Assembly (NCBI RefSeq): GCF_008274785.1
Contig: NZ_VTPU01000002.1
Location: 62,001-126,000 of the forward strand
Reading direction: 5' to 3'
Origin: Halomonas eurihalina
GTDB lineage: Bacteria > Pseudomonadota > Gammaproteobacteria > Pseudomonadales > Halomonadaceae
DNA: 64,000 nt
Numbering within the stretch: position 1 is the first letter of the stretch; each line of letters starts with the position of its first letter. Of this stretch, positions 35,655 through 45,498 are shown piece by piece. The notes under the pieces are model-generated. The model saw only the letters and a program-made list of their open reading frames with translations, had not been told where the DNA came from and did no database searches. The position numbers and the translations under genes were made by a program.

Positions 35655-36983
35655 TCAGTGGCCGAGCAGCAATGCCGGCAGGCCGGTCACCAGGGAGGGG
35701 AAGATGGCCAGCAGCACGCAGGCCAGCACGATCAGCGCGCAGAAGGGGATCACCGCCCGGTAGAGATCGACGATCTCGACGCCCTTGGGAGCGACGCCCT
35801 TGAGGTAGAAGAGTGCATAGCCGAAGGGTGGGGTGAGGAAGGACGTCTGCAGCACCACGGCCACCATCACCACGAACCACAGCATGTCCACGCCCATCTG
35901 CTCGACGATGGGCAGCATGATCGGGAAGCTGAGCAGCACGATGCCGGTCCAGTCCAGGAACATGCCGAGGATGAAGACCAGGAAGAGCATCAGGATCAGC
36001 GCCCCGGTGGTACCGCCGGGCATGGCCATGACCACGTCATTGATCACCTGCATGCCGCCGCCGCGCGAGAACACCCCGGTGAAGGCGGTGGCGCCCACCA
36101 GCACCAGCATCACCATGGTGGTGGTCTTGCTGGCTTCGATCAGGGTGCGATAGCAGGTGGAGGCCTTGCGATCGCCGAAGATCAGGAAGAGCACGAAGGC
36201 GATGGCCACGCCGATGGCCGAGGCCTCGGTGGCGGTGGCGATACCGGTGAACAGCGAGCCCAGCACGCCGAGGATCAGCGCCATGGGTGGCAGCACGTAC
36301 TTGCCGAGCATGCCCAGCAGTTCGCCGGTGCTGGTGTCGGCGCGCTCCTCGGCGGGCACTGGCGGGCCATAGCTGGGTTTCAGGTAGCAGATCACCAGTA
36401 CATAGAGGGCGTACATGGCACCCAGCATGACGCCCGGCACCAGGGCACCGGCGAACAGAGCGCCGACCGAGACCGGCGAGTAGCTGGCCATCAGGATCAG
36501 CATGATGCTCGGGGGAATCAGGATGCCCAGACAGCCGCTGGCCATGATCACCCCGGTGCTGAGCTCCTTGTTGTAGGAATACTTGAGCATCGGCACCAGG
36601 GCGATCATGCCCATCACGGCAATGGAGGCGCCGACGATGCCGGTGGTGGCGGCCAGCAGCACCGAGACGATGACCACCGTCAATGCCAGGCCGCCATGCA
36701 GTCGGGCCAGCAGCAGCCGCATGCTTTCGAACATCTTCTCGGTGACGCCAGAGTCGTTGAGAAAGCGCGCCATCAGCACGAAGAGGGGAATGGCCACCAG
36801 GACATAGTTGTCCATGGCGTTGCCGTAGATGTTGTTGATCAGGGTGCCGAGCACCTTGACGCCGGGGCCCAGCACGGCGCCCAGCACGGCGACGCCGCCC
36901 AGCACGAAGGCCAGCGGATGGCCCATGAACAGGCCGACCAGCAGGCCGCCGAACATGAACAGGGTGAGCATCTCGGCGCTCAT
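35655..36983 (-). CDS. TRAP transporter large permease (DctM type)
   Basis: The 442-residue protein has about twelve membrane helices and the DctM family's run FVLMARFLNDSGVTEKMF, IVGASIAVMGMIALVPML, ASGCLGILIPPSIMLILMASY and LQTSFLTPPFGYALFYL. It is the sodium-coupled channel part of a TRAP importer. The start at 36983 overlaps the small-permease stop by four bases; a longer frame upstream runs through the dctQ gene in the wrong frame. A hairpin CTCGCCGCCC/GGGCGGCGAG at about 35621-35651 follows the gene. Confidence 0.94.
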   Translation of the reverse strand: MSAEMLTLFMFGGLLVGLFMGHPLAFVLGGVAVLGAVLGPGVKVLGTLINNIYGNAMDNYVLVAIPLFVLMARFLNDSGVTEKMFESMRLLLARLHGGLALTVVIVSVLLAATTGIVGASIAVMGMIALVPMLKYSYNKELSTGVIMASGCLGILIPPSIMLILMASYSPVSVGALFAGALVPGVMLGAMYALYVLVICYLKPSYGPPVPAEERADTSTGELLGMLGKYVLPPMALILGVLGSLFTGIATATEASAIGVAIAFVLFLIFGDRKASTCYRTLIEASKTTTMVMLVLVGATAFTGVFSRGGGMQVINDVVMAMPGGTTGALILMLFLVFILGMFLDWTGIVLLSFPIMLPIVEQMGVDMLWFVVMVAVVLQTSFLTPPFGYALFYLKGVAPKGVEIVDLYRAVIPFCALIVLACVLLAIFPSLVTGLPALLLGH

Positions 36984-37483
36984 GCGGCTTCCTCCTTGCG
37001 CAGTTCCTGTATGGCGCGGATCACGACGGCGATGGCCTGGAGCAGGATCAGTACAGCCGTGACGACGATCACGGCCTTCACCGGATAGACGGGGAGGGCC
37101 ACGATGCCGTAGGTGGTCTCGCTGCGGCTGAAGGAGCGCTCGAAGAAACTCCAGCCGTAGGTGAGCAGCATCCAGATGAAAGGCACGAAGAAGATCAAAT
37201 AACCGAGAATCTCGAGCGCTGCCTGCTTGCGCCGCGACAGCAGGCGCTTGAGCACGTCGACTTCCACGTGGGCGTGATGGCGCAGCCCAAAGGCGGCCAT
37301 CAGCATGAAGTGGGCGCCGAACAGCATCTTGGTGACATCGAAAGCCCAATCGCTGGGGCGGCCGATGAAGAAGCGCATGGCGATGTCGTAGACCACGATC
37401 AGGGTGATCACGGCGAGCAGTGGGGCGATCAGGCGCCCGAACCCCTCGTTGAGGGCATCAATGGCCCTGGCAATGGCATTCAT
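36980..37483 (-). CDS. TRAP transporter small permease (DctQ type)
   Basis: The 167-residue protein has four hydrophobic helices and the DctQ hallmark RFFIGRPSDWAFDVTKMLFG, followed by HHAHVEVDVL. It joins the large permease and the binding protein in one importer. It lies between dctP and dctM on the same strand, 82 bases after dctP, with an intervening hairpin. Confidence 0.92.
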   Translation of the reverse strand: MNAIARAIDALNEGFGRLIAPLLAVITLIVVYDIAMRFFIGRPSDWAFDVTKMLFGAHFMLMAAFGLRHHAHVEVDVLKRLLSRRKQAALEILGYLIFFVPFIWMLLTYGWSFFERSFSRSETTYGIVALPVYPVKAVIVVTAVLILLQAIAVVIRAIQELRKEEAA

Positions 37484-37530
37484 GGTGAGGATCCCGGCGT
37501 AAGTCGGTGTCGACGAGAGCAGACCGATGG

Positions 37531-37560
37531 AACGGGAGAGCCGCGTGAGGCCCTCCCGTT
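37531..37560 (-). terminator. Intercistronic hairpin between dctP and dctQ genes
   Basis: AACGGGAG and CTCCCGTT pair, with a second GCC/GGC helix inside. On the minus strand it follows the binding-protein gene at once and has no T tract. Such hairpins often hold the abundant binding-protein mRNA steady while lowering downstream expression. Confidence 0.55.
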
Positions 37561-37565
37561 GCGGT

Positions 37566-38669
37566 TTACTGCTCCATGCAGGCTTCGATGTCTTCCAGAG
37601 CCGGCAGGTTGTCGGTGACTCGGCTCATGTTGTAGGGCACCGAAACGTCACGCCAGTTGGCATAGTTCTCGAGGTAGCTGATCATCGAGTGATAGATCTT
37701 GGCATGCATGGGGTCCTCGCAGGCGCCCTGCACGATCACCTCGTTGGTGATGTCCTGGATCTTGGCCAGGTCTTCCTCGGAGAGCTGATTGATGGTGGTG
37801 CCGTCCTCGAGGAACTTCACCGTGCCCTCGGTGGATTGCTTCTCGGACCAGGCCAGCGACCAGGCCATGGTGGCGTCGGCGGCGATCTTGAGCTTTTCCT
37901 GGGTCTCCTCGGACAGCGCATCCCAGGCATCCTGGTTGATCATCACGCCGAATACGCTGGCGGACTGGTGCCACCCCGGCGTCAGCCAGTAGTCGGCGAC
38001 CTCGTTGAAGCCGGCCTTGTAGTCCACGCCGGGGGTGGAAAACTCGGCACCATCGACCACGCCGCGCTCGATGGCCTGATAGATCTCGCCGCCGGCGAGC
38101 GTCACCTGGGAGCCGCCCAGTTCCTCCAGGACTCGGCCTTGATCGCGGCCGGACAGGCGCAGACGCTTGCCTTCCAGGTCGGCGAGGCTCTCGATGGGCG
38201 TGCCGCCGCGGAAACCGGATTCGTTATTGGTGATACCGTAGGGCAGATAGACCATGTTGTACTGGCCGTAGACTTCCTGATAGAGCTCGAAACCACCCCA
38301 CTGCTGGATCCAGTTCAGGTAATCGACGCCATTGAACAGGCTGGTGGTGGTGGCCAGCGGCGAGAAGGCCGGGCTGCGGCCCGCCCAGTAGCCGGGCCAG
38401 TCGCCGGCGGCCTCGATGCTACCGGTCTCGGTGGCATCGAAGACCTCGGTGCCGGGCATCAGGGTGCCGCCGGCACGAAAATCGATCTGCAATTCGTCGC
38501 CCGCCAACTGGTTGACCAGCTCGGCCCAATGCCGGTCGATCTGGATCAGGTCCAAGTTGTCCGGCCAGGTGGTGGTCATGGTCCACTGTTCCTGAGCCTG
38601 GGCGGAGGTCGCCAGGGTGGCCAGGGCGATGCCGGCGGCCAGGCCGGTGAGAGTGAAGCGTGTCGTCAT
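37566..38669 (-). CDS. TRAP transporter periplasmic binding protein (DctP/TakP-like)
   Basis: The 367-residue precursor has a signal peptide ending at SAQA-QE (about residue 25). It starts WTMTTTWPDNLDLIQIDRHWAEL and includes the family's Arg-containing segment EGKRLRLSGRDQGRVLEEL and PGWHQSASVFGVMIN, as in TakP-like proteins that bind 2-oxoacids, often with a metal ion. The exact ligand cannot be read out. ATG 38669 is preferred over one further upstream because the signal peptide begins here. First gene of a P-Q-M operon. Confidence 0.9.
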   Translation of the reverse strand: MTTRFTLTGLAAGIALATLATSAQAQEQWTMTTTWPDNLDLIQIDRHWAELVNQLAGDELQIDFRAGGTLMPGTEVFDATETGSIEAAGDWPGYWAGRSPAFSPLATTTSLFNGVDYLNWIQQWGGFELYQEVYGQYNMVYLPYGITNNESGFRGGTPIESLADLEGKRLRLSGRDQGRVLEELGGSQVTLAGGEIYQAIERGVVDGAEFSTPGVDYKAGFNEVADYWLTPGWHQSASVFGVMINQDAWDALSEETQEKLKIAADATMAWSLAWSEKQSTEGTVKFLEDGTTINQLSEEDLAKIQDITNEVIVQGACEDPMHAKIYHSMISYLENYANWRDVSVPYNMSRVTDNLPALEDIEACMEQ

Positions 38670-38986
38670 GAGGGACTCCCTCTGGGACTTGTTGTGGTTG
38701 TCGAGAAGAGACGCAGCAAAGAACGTTGCCATCCCGCGATATCCCCGACCAACGGAACGGCGGCAGTCATCAAGCTAGCATGGCTTTTCCGTGATGTTCG
38801 ATGTACACCATGGTCGTGTTTAACGCCGTTTTGCGGCGGTCGCACATGTCATTAAAGCGAAAGAAAGTCTTTTATATCAGTGAAATGAGTCATTTATGGC
38901 ATGACTGATGTTGCGTTGCCGCACTACAATCGAGCGTTTAATTACCGGGTTTATTAGACCAAAGTTGATTCATCCAGGAGGCCGAC
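38670..38986. other. Intergenic promoter region between the TRAP operon and tmcA
   Basis: This is 317 bases between divergent genes. Its AT content is higher than the surroundings, as expected of promoters for both sides. A TACAAT at about 38923-38928 could be a -10 box for tmcA, but I could not match a good -35. No open frame or repeat stands out. Confidence 0.4.
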
Positions 38987-41173
38987 ATGCCGCCCGTACA
39001 CAAGGCCTCTGCGCCGCCTGAGCTGGAAACTTTCCATCGGGAGCTCGTCACGCGGCGCTGGCGGGGACTGCTCTGGCTGAGAGGCGATGCCGAACGCTGT
39101 CGTGATCGCGCCCGCGAAGTAGTGTGGGCCAGCGAAGCCTGGCGGGCAGCGCTCTGGGTCGGCCCCGCAGCGCCGGAGGGCATCGAGTCGACGGCATGGC
39201 TGCCGGCGAGCAAGGCGCGGACCCGACTCGGCGGAGAGCAGGACCTGGTCGTCTTCGATGCGGTCTCATCGGGGGCCGGGTTCGACCCCGAGGCGTTCGG
39301 TGCCCTGTCCGGCACCCTGCGCGCCGGCGGGCTGATGGTGCTGATGACGCCCGCCGACTGGGGCGCGCGGCCCGACGCCGATTACGCTCGGCTGGCCGAG
39401 CATCCCTGGCCGCTGGAGAGCTTGTCGTCTCGCTATCTGGCGCGTCTGTCGAGCCTGCTGTCGAATGCACCGGAGGTGGCGCGTTGGCCCGCTGAGGCCG
39501 TGCCGGAGATACCGACGCTGGCATTGGCTCCCCGGCAAGCGGCGGCGCCGTCGGACCCGGCGTGCCTCACACCAGACCAGGCCGATGCCGTGGCGCGGCT
39601 GGTGAGTCTGCGTCGCCGCCGCCCGTTGGTGATCACCGCCGACCGGGGGCGCGGCAAGACGGCGGCCCTGGGAATTGCCTGTGCCCGTCTGCTGGCGCGA
39701 GGCATCGAGGAGATCCTGGTCACGGCGCCGCGTCCATCGGCGGTGGCGGGGCTCTTCGAGCGACTGGCGGTGCTGTGCCCCGAGGGCGCGCGTCGGGGCA
39801 ATCGCTTCGAGGTCGAAGGCGGATGCGTGAGCTTTCTGGCGCCGGATGAACTGCAGTCGCGGATCGAGCGCGGCGAGGCTGGCGGTGCGGGGCGCTGGCT
39901 GCTGGTGGACGAGGCCGCGGCGATTCCCGCCGGGCTGCTGGGCGGCTGGCTCGAGGCCTTCCCGCGTATCGCCTTCGCCACCACCGTGCACGGCTACGAG
40001 GGCGCGGGGCGTGGCTTCGCGCTGCGTTTCCGGGAGCAACTGACCCGCGTCGCGCCGGATTGGCGGGAGGTTCATCTGGCCACCCCGGTGCGCTGGGCCG
40101 AGGGCGACCCCCTGGAGGCGTTGACCTCGCGCCTGCTGATGCTCGATGCGGAGCCGGATAGCAGCGATAGCGGCCAGCCGGGGACAGTGAGCCGGCAGCG
40201 CGAGTCTCGTCGTGCCCTGGCCGTCGACGAGCCGCGCCTGCGCGCCATCTTCGGGCTGCTGGTGCAGGCCCATTACCGCACCACGCCAGGGGACCTGCGA
40301 CGGCTGCTGGATGCGCCGGCGACCCGCATCGCCAGCCTGTCGGGCGATGCTGGCGTCGCGGCGGTGGCGGTCACCAGCGACGAGGGCGGCTTCGACGTCG
40401 AACTTGCCGAGCGCGTGGCGCGTGGCGAACGGCGTCCTCGTGGACACCTGCTCGCCCAGTCGCTGGCAGCTCATGCCGGCGAGCGTGAGGCACTGACGGC
40501 TCGACTTCGCCGCATCCTGCGCATCGCCGTGGTGCCGCAGTGTCGTCGTCAGGGCCTGGGAGCGCGCTTGCTGGCGGCCGAGCTGGCCGATGCCGAGGCG
40601 GAGGGCATCGATCTGCTCGGGGCGAGCTTCGGCGCCGAGCCGGGGTTGCTGGCCTTCTGGCAGGCCCAGGGATTCCGAGTGGTGCGCCTTGGCCTGACCC
40701 GTGAGACGTCCACTGGCGAGCACGCCTTGATGATGGTGCGACCGCTCAGTGACCAGGGCGGAGCCCTGGTGGCCCGCCTGATACATCGCTTCCATCGGCA
40801 ACTGCCCAGCCTGCTGGCCTTCGAGCTGTCTGAACTCGAACCGCTGGTGGCGCTGGCGCTGCTCGGCGAGCGCCCCACCGAATCGCTGTCGCTAGAGGAC
40901 CGCCGGGACCTCGACGATGTGGCCTACGGACATCGCGACCCGGCCATGGCCAGGCCGGCCATGCAGGCGCTGATTGCTGCCGTTGCCCCGCATGGCCAGG
41001 GCGACCCCGAGCTGGCCATGTTGGCTGCCTGGGCCTTTCAGGGACGTGCCGACGACTGGCTCGCCCGGCGGCTGTCGCTCAGCGGCGCCCGGCAGGTCGA
41101 TGCCTGGCGGCGGCGCGGTGTCGCCAGGTGGCTCGAAGCGGCTAACCTTTCCAAGAATGAGGACGGTCGGTAG
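38987..41173 (+). CDS. tmcA: tRNA(Met) cytidine acetyltransferase TmcA
   Basis: TmcA makes N4-acetylcytidine at the wobble base of elongator tRNA-Met, driven by an RNA-helicase-like ATPase. The 728-residue protein has an N-terminal DUF1726-type domain (to about residue 190), Walker A ADRGRGKTAAL (about 215-225), Walker B LLVDEAAAIP (about 304-313), a GNAT part with VVPQCRRQGLGARLL (about 514-528), and a C-terminal tRNA-binding domain. GGAGG lies six bases before the ATG. Confidence 0.95.
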   Translation: MPPVHKASAPPELETFHRELVTRRWRGLLWLRGDAERCRDRAREVVWASEAWRAALWVGPAAPEGIESTAWLPASKARTRLGGEQDLVVFDAVSSGAGFDPEAFGALSGTLRAGGLMVLMTPADWGARPDADYARLAEHPWPLESLSSRYLARLSSLLSNAPEVARWPAEAVPEIPTLALAPRQAAAPSDPACLTPDQADAVARLVSLRRRRPLVITADRGRGKTAALGIACARLLARGIEEILVTAPRPSAVAGLFERLAVLCPEGARRGNRFEVEGGCVSFLAPDELQSRIERGEAGGAGRWLLVDEAAAIPAGLLGGWLEAFPRIAFATTVHGYEGAGRGFALRFREQLTRVAPDWREVHLATPVRWAEGDPLEALTSRLLMLDAEPDSSDSGQPGTVSRQRESRRALAVDEPRLRAIFGLLVQAHYRTTPGDLRRLLDAPATRIASLSGDAGVAAVAVTSDEGGFDVELAERVARGERRPRGHLLAQSLAAHAGEREALTARLRRILRIAVVPQCRRQGLGARLLAAELADAEAEGIDLLGASFGAEPGLLAFWQAQGFRVVRLGLTRETSTGEHALMMVRPLSDQGGALVARLIHRFHRQLPSLLAFELSELEPLVALALLGERPTESLSLEDRRDLDDVAYGHRDPAMARPAMQALIAAVAPHGQGDPELAMLAAWAFQGRADDWLARRLSLSGARQVDAWRRRGVARWLEAANLSKNEDGR

Positions 41174-41205
41174 AGTCTCCGGGTCAATCACGATACAGAA
41201 GCGCC

Positions 41206-42672
41206 ATGAACTCACATCTCGAGCAACTCGCGCCGCGCCCGCTGTGGCGCCATTTCCGCACCCTGTGCGACACCCCGCGTCCTTCCGGCCATGAAGCGGC
41301 CCTGGTGGCGCACCTCGAAGCCTGGGCCGATGAGCTCGGCCTGGCACACGATCGCGACGCTTTCGGCAACCTGCGAATCCGCAAGCCGGCCAGTCCCGGC
41401 CACGAGAAGGCGCCGGGCGTGATCCTGCAGGGGCACCTGGACATGGTCGCCCAGGCCAACGCCGATCACCCCCACGACTTCACCCGCGATCCCATCGCGA
41501 CCTATGTGGAGGACGGCTGGTTGCATGCGCGGGACACCACCCTGGGGGCCGACAATGGCATGGGCGTGGCGGCGGCGCTGGCGATCCTGGAGGACGACGA
41601 CCTCGTGCACGGTCCGCTCGAGGCGCTGTTCACCCTGGAGGAAGAGTCCTCTATGGGCGGTGCCTTGAACCTGGCGGAAGACTGGCTCGAGGGGGAGATC
41701 CTGCTCAACCTCGACTCCGAGGACCGTGGCCAGGTCTACATCGGCTGCGCCGGTGGTGCCGATGTCTTGGTGGATGCACAGCTGCCCACCACCGCGCTGA
41801 ATGAAGACGAAGTGTTGATGCACCTCGCCCTGACCGGCCTGACCGGCGGGCACTCCGGCCTCGACATCGACAAGGGGCGTGGCAACGCCAATCGCCTGCT
41901 GGTGCGGGCGTTGCGTCGCCTCGAGGAGTGCGACGCGCGCCTGGTCGACTACCACGGCGGCACCCTGCGCAATGCCCTGCCGCGCGAGGCCTTCGCCACC
42001 CTGGCGTTGCCCGCCGAGGAGTTGGACGCCGCGCAAATGCGCCTGGCGGCCCTGGAGGAGGTGTTGCGCGACGAGCTGGCCGGAGTCGATGATGGTCTGC
42101 GTCTGGCACTGAGCCCCGGCGACGCCGACGATGCGACGGCCCTGACCCACGATGCCAGTCGCCTGCTGATCAATGCCCTGCATGTGGCGCCCTGTGGCGT
42201 CGAGCGCATGAGCACCGCCGTGCCGGGCGTGGTGGAAACCTCCAACAACCTTGGCGTAGTGAGCCTGGAAGGCGGGCGTTTTCACCTGTGCGCCCTGGTG
42301 CGTTCGCTGCGCGACAGCGCCTGTGTCGACATCGCCGATCGCTTCCACGCACTGTTCGATCTGATCGGTGCGCGCACCCGGGTCGAGAATGCCTATCCCG
42401 GCTGGACGCCGGCGCCCGATAGCCCGCTGCTGGCACGTTTCTGCGCCCTTCACCGCGACCGGCTGGGGGTGGATCCGGCCGTCAAGGTGATCCACGCAGG
42501 CCTTGAGTGCGGCATCCTCGGCGCCAAGTACCCGGCCCTGTCGATGATCTCCTTCGGCCCGTTGATTCGTGGCGCGCACTCGCCGGACGAGCGCGTGGAG
42601 ATCGACTCGGTGTCGGAGTTCTGGGGCATGCTGCGGGCCCTGGTCGAGGACCTGGCGAGCCCGGCAGCTTGA
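41206..42672 (+). CDS. pepD: Aminoacyl-histidine dipeptidase PepD
   Basis: This is an M20 zinc dipeptidase of 488 residues, cleaving dipeptides such as carnosine-like X-His. Zinc ligands are His in LQGHLDMV, Asp in LGADNGMGVA and the acidic residues in EEESSMGG and LNLDSED. The dimerisation domain follows (from about residue 200: TGLTGGHSGLDIDKGRGN), and the last ligand His lies near VIHAGLECGI or HSPDERV. It follows tmcA by 32 bases and may be cotranscribed with it. Confidence 0.95.
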   Translation: MNSHLEQLAPRPLWRHFRTLCDTPRPSGHEAALVAHLEAWADELGLAHDRDAFGNLRIRKPASPGHEKAPGVILQGHLDMVAQANADHPHDFTRDPIATYVEDGWLHARDTTLGADNGMGVAAALAILEDDDLVHGPLEALFTLEEESSMGGALNLAEDWLEGEILLNLDSEDRGQVYIGCAGGADVLVDAQLPTTALNEDEVLMHLALTGLTGGHSGLDIDKGRGNANRLLVRALRRLEECDARLVDYHGGTLRNALPREAFATLALPAEELDAAQMRLAALEEVLRDELAGVDDGLRLALSPGDADDATALTHDASRLLINALHVAPCGVERMSTAVPGVVETSNNLGVVSLEGGRFHLCALVRSLRDSACVDIADRFHALFDLIGARTRVENAYPGWTPAPDSPLLARFCALHRDRLGVDPAVKVIHAGLECGILGAKYPALSMISFGPLIRGAHSPDERVEIDSVSEFWGMLRALVEDLASPAA

Positions 42673-42682
42673 GGGAGGCGGT

Positions 42683-44110
42683 ATGAACGAGGCATGGCTC
42701 GCGGAGTCCGCCTGGGCGCTGCCGCTCGGGCTGGGCGTGCTGGCGCTGGTGAGCCTGGCCTGGGGAATCGGCCAACGCCGTCGTCATGTGGCTGTCAGTG
42801 CCCGCCTGGCCGAACGCGATGCCGCCGTGGCGCGGCTCGAGCAGGAACTGACCCAGAGTGACGCCCAATTGGATGGCTGTCGGGAGCGGCTGGCCAGTGT
42901 CGAGACGACGCTCGAGCAGGCCCAGGGGCAACTGGCCGAGCAGCGCGAGCGGGCGGCGCGCCTGGAGACGGAACGCGAACAGACCGCATTGCGGCACCGC
43001 GAGCAACTGGCATTGCTGGAGGAGACGCGCGAGCGCCTCAAGGACGAATTCCACCAACTCGCCGGCCAAGTCTTCGACGAGCGACAGCGCACCTACAGCG
43101 CCCAGAGTCGCGAGAGCCTCGAAGCCTTGCTCAAGCCGTTCCGCGAGCAGGTCGACCACTTCCGTCAGCGCGTCGAGGAACTGCACGGCCAGGAGCAGCG
43201 AGAGCGGGGCTCGCTCAAGGCCCATCTGGATCAGCTCGCCGGTCTCAATGCCAAACTCGGCGAAGAGGCAGCTGGGCTGGCCCGGGCACTCAAGGGCGAC
43301 CAGAAGGCCCAGGGCAATTGGGGGGAGCTGATCCTCGAGCGGGTGCTGGAGCGCAGTGGCCTGCGCCGCGATATCGAATACCGGCGTGAGGTGACGCTGC
43401 ACGACGAACAGGGGCGGCGGCGCCCCGATGCGATCATCTACCTGCCGGAAGAGCGCCACCTGATCGTCGATGCCAAGGTATCGCTCAGCGCCTGGACTCG
43501 AGTGGTCAACGCCGAGGACGAGGCCGAGCGGGAAGCGGCGATGCGCGATCACCTGCAGTCGCTGCGCTCGCACGTTCAGGGTCTGGCAGCCAAGGACTAC
43601 CCGCACCTGTCGACGCTGCGCTCCCCGGACTTCGTGTTCCTCTTCGTACCGGTGGAGCCGGCTTTCGCGGCGGCCTTCGAGCGCGACCCGACCCTCTTCC
43701 AGGAGGCCTTCGACAAGCAAGTGGTGATGGTCACGCCGACCACCCTGCTGGCCAGCCTGCGTACCGTGGCGGGCCTGTGGAGCCTGGAACGGCAGAACGA
43801 AAACGCCCGCTTGATTGGCGAGCGTGCCGAGCGCCTGCTGGGCAAGTTCAGTGGCTTCGTCGAGAGCCTGAACGAGGTAGGGCGGCACCTAGAACGCGCC
43901 GGAGACAGCCATCGACGCGCCATGCGGCGGTTGTCGACGGGGCAGGGCAGCCTGGTGGCCCAGGCCCGCGAACTCGAGCGCCTGGGCGTACGCATGAAGA
44001 AACCGCTGCCCGACGACCTGGTGCGTGCCGCCGACGGCGAAGCGCCGGAGGCATCCCCCGAACGCAACGACGCCGCCCCGAAAGGCGGCGACGATGATCA
44101 AGACCGGTGA
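42683..44110 (+). CDS. rmuC: RmuC-type DNA recombination protein
   Basis: The 475-residue protein begins with a membrane helix (about residues 12-30), then some 120 residues of coiled coil rich in Glu, Arg and Gln, then the RmuC nuclease-like domain (about residues 190-420) with GNWGELILERVLERSGLRRDIEY, the metal-binding region HLIVDAKVSLSAW, and MVTPTTLLASLRTVAGLW. RmuC limits recombination between short inverted repeats. The last 40 residues are acidic and low in complexity. ATG 42683 has GAGGGAGG upstream; the long frame before it is a shadow of pepD. Confidence 0.94.
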   Translation: MNEAWLAESAWALPLGLGVLALVSLAWGIGQRRRHVAVSARLAERDAAVARLEQELTQSDAQLDGCRERLASVETTLEQAQGQLAEQRERAARLETEREQTALRHREQLALLEETRERLKDEFHQLAGQVFDERQRTYSAQSRESLEALLKPFREQVDHFRQRVEELHGQEQRERGSLKAHLDQLAGLNAKLGEEAAGLARALKGDQKAQGNWGELILERVLERSGLRRDIEYRREVTLHDEQGRRRPDAIIYLPEERHLIVDAKVSLSAWTRVVNAEDEAEREAAMRDHLQSLRSHVQGLAAKDYPHLSTLRSPDFVFLFVPVEPAFAAAFERDPTLFQEAFDKQVVMVTPTTLLASLRTVAGLWSLERQNENARLIGERAERLLGKFSGFVESLNEVGRHLERAGDSHRRAMRRLSTGQGSLVAQARELERLGVRMKKPLPDDLVRAADGEAPEASPERNDAAPKGGDDDQDR

Positions 44111-44301
44111 TGGTCGAGACCGGATCCAGGGAAATCGTGTTCCCCGAACCTTTTGGATACAGGAAGTGCTGCTTTATGTCGTGAGCGACGATAGGCTGGC
44201 CGCCGCCGGAACGGAATAACCGCAGTTTACTGATCGTAAATGAGGATTATGAGTACCGCCGGCGGTCAGGGTATCGAGCGCAACAATAAATCAGTGCTTC
44301 C

Positions 44302-44775
44302 TCAGCCGAGATAGGCGTTCAACATCCAAATCGTCTTCTCCTGCTCGCGAATATAATCGCTGACCAGAGAAGACGTACCCTCGTCGTCGGCGTCGGAAGC
44401 CAGCGACAGGAGCTCGCGCTGCAGCTCGATCAGCGTCTGGTAACCCTTGACCACACCGCGCACGCAGGCTTCGCCGTCATGAACGCTCTTCTCTTCCTCG
44501 ATGCTGGCAAGGCGGAAGTAGTCGCTGTAGGCATGCACCGGCTGATGGCCGAGGGTCAGGATACGTTCGGCGACCTCGTCGACCTTGGTCAGCAGGTCGG
44601 TGTAGAACTCCTCGAACTTGGTGTGCAGCTCGAAGAAGTTCTCGCCCTTCACGTTCCAGTGATAGCCGCGCACGTTCATGTAGAAGATCTGGTAGTTGGC
44701 CAGCAGGGCGTTGAGCCGTTCGGCCAGTTGGCTGGCACTGCCTGAATGCAGGCCGATGCTGTTGGTGTCGCTCAT
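44302..44775 (-). CDS. dps: Dps-family DNA-binding ferritin-like protein
   Basis: The 157-residue four-helix protein has the Dps ferroxidase motif: His and Asp/Glu in YHWNVKGENFFELHTKFEEFY (residues about 37-57) and TKVDEVAERILTLG. It stores iron and guards DNA under oxidative or starvation stress. The N-terminal tail is short and has no lysines, so direct DNA binding is doubtful. The gene stands alone. An AGGAGG-like site precedes the ATG. Confidence 0.95.
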   Translation of the reverse strand: MSDTNSIGLHSGSASQLAERLNALLANYQIFYMNVRGYHWNVKGENFFELHTKFEEFYTDLLTKVDEVAERILTLGHQPVHAYSDYFRLASIEEEKSVHDGEACVRGVVKGYQTLIELQRELLSLASDADDEGTSSLVSDYIREQEKTIWMLNAYLG

Positions 44776-44946
44776 GCGAATGCCTCCTTGATTCGTGTTG
44801 GGCCAGTATAGGCTTGGGGGCGGCGGCCGTGAAAAGAATTTCCTGCATGGCCACCATAGCGCTGTTTGATGACATGCGGGCGACGTTGCAGAGCTTCAAG
44901 TGGGGTGGCTGCTAAACTGTTGCAGAGACACCAAGGAGTGATGCGC

Positions 44947-45498
44947 ATGGCTAGCGGATACTGGAAGGCCTGGCTGATGGCCCCATTCATGGCCCTGGCC
45001 GGTTGTCAGGCGACGCCTACCTACATGCCGCAGGCCGAGCCGGCGCCCGCTGCCGCTTGCCAATGGCCGGTGGCGGCAGATACGCCACCCGTGACGTTGG
45101 TGCGGGTGGTCGAGGCACTGGAGAACCGGGATTTCCTGGTGCGCGATACCGATACTTCCCTGGGGCTAGTCAGCGCCGAGCGTGCCGAGCGCACGATCTA
45201 CCACAATTCCGTCGACCCCGAGCCGCGCCTCGGCGGCTTTTTGTTCGGGGGCAGTGGAGGCCGCATGTCATCCGGCATGGGGCTGGGCATCGGCTTCGGC
45301 GGTGGAGGTTGGTCCTCCGAGGAAGCGACCCGGATCGAACGTGTCTCGGTGGTGGTCGGCAGCGAGTCGGTGAGGGTGTCGCGCGACGTGCAGCTTTATG
45401 ACTGGCGCGGCCAGTTGCGGCAAACGCGCACCGCCAGCGACGCGGCGTTCTGTCACGAGCTGCGCGATGCGATCACCGCCGTGGAGGCGTCGTCATGA
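44947..45498 (+). CDS. Hypothetical lipoprotein with glycine-rich loop
   Basis: The 183-residue precursor has a lipobox ALAGC (Cys near residue 19). The body includes LVRVVEALENRDFLVRDTDTSLGLVSAERAER, a fold also hinted at in the next gene, and a Gly-rich stretch (about residues 95-122) holding FGGSGGRMSSGMGLGIGFGG. I know no family for it. ATG 44947 is eight bases after AAGGAG. Its stop overlaps the next lipoprotein's start by four bases, so the two are coupled. Confidence 0.7.
   Translation: MASGYWKAWLMAPFMALAGCQATPTYMPQAEPAPAAACQWPVAADTPPVTLVRVVEALENRDFLVRDTDTSLGLVSAERAERTIYHNSVDPEPRLGGFLFGGSGGRMSSGMGLGIGFGGGGWSSEEATRIERVSVVVGSESVRVSRDVQLYDWRGQLRQTRTASDAAFCHELRDAITAVEASS

Noticed and set aside
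35658..37088. 476-codon plus-strand frame opposite the TRAP permease genes
   Set aside because: Its long runs of His, Gln and Gly are what a high-GC antisense frame of a hydrophobic protein gives; no ribosome site or family.
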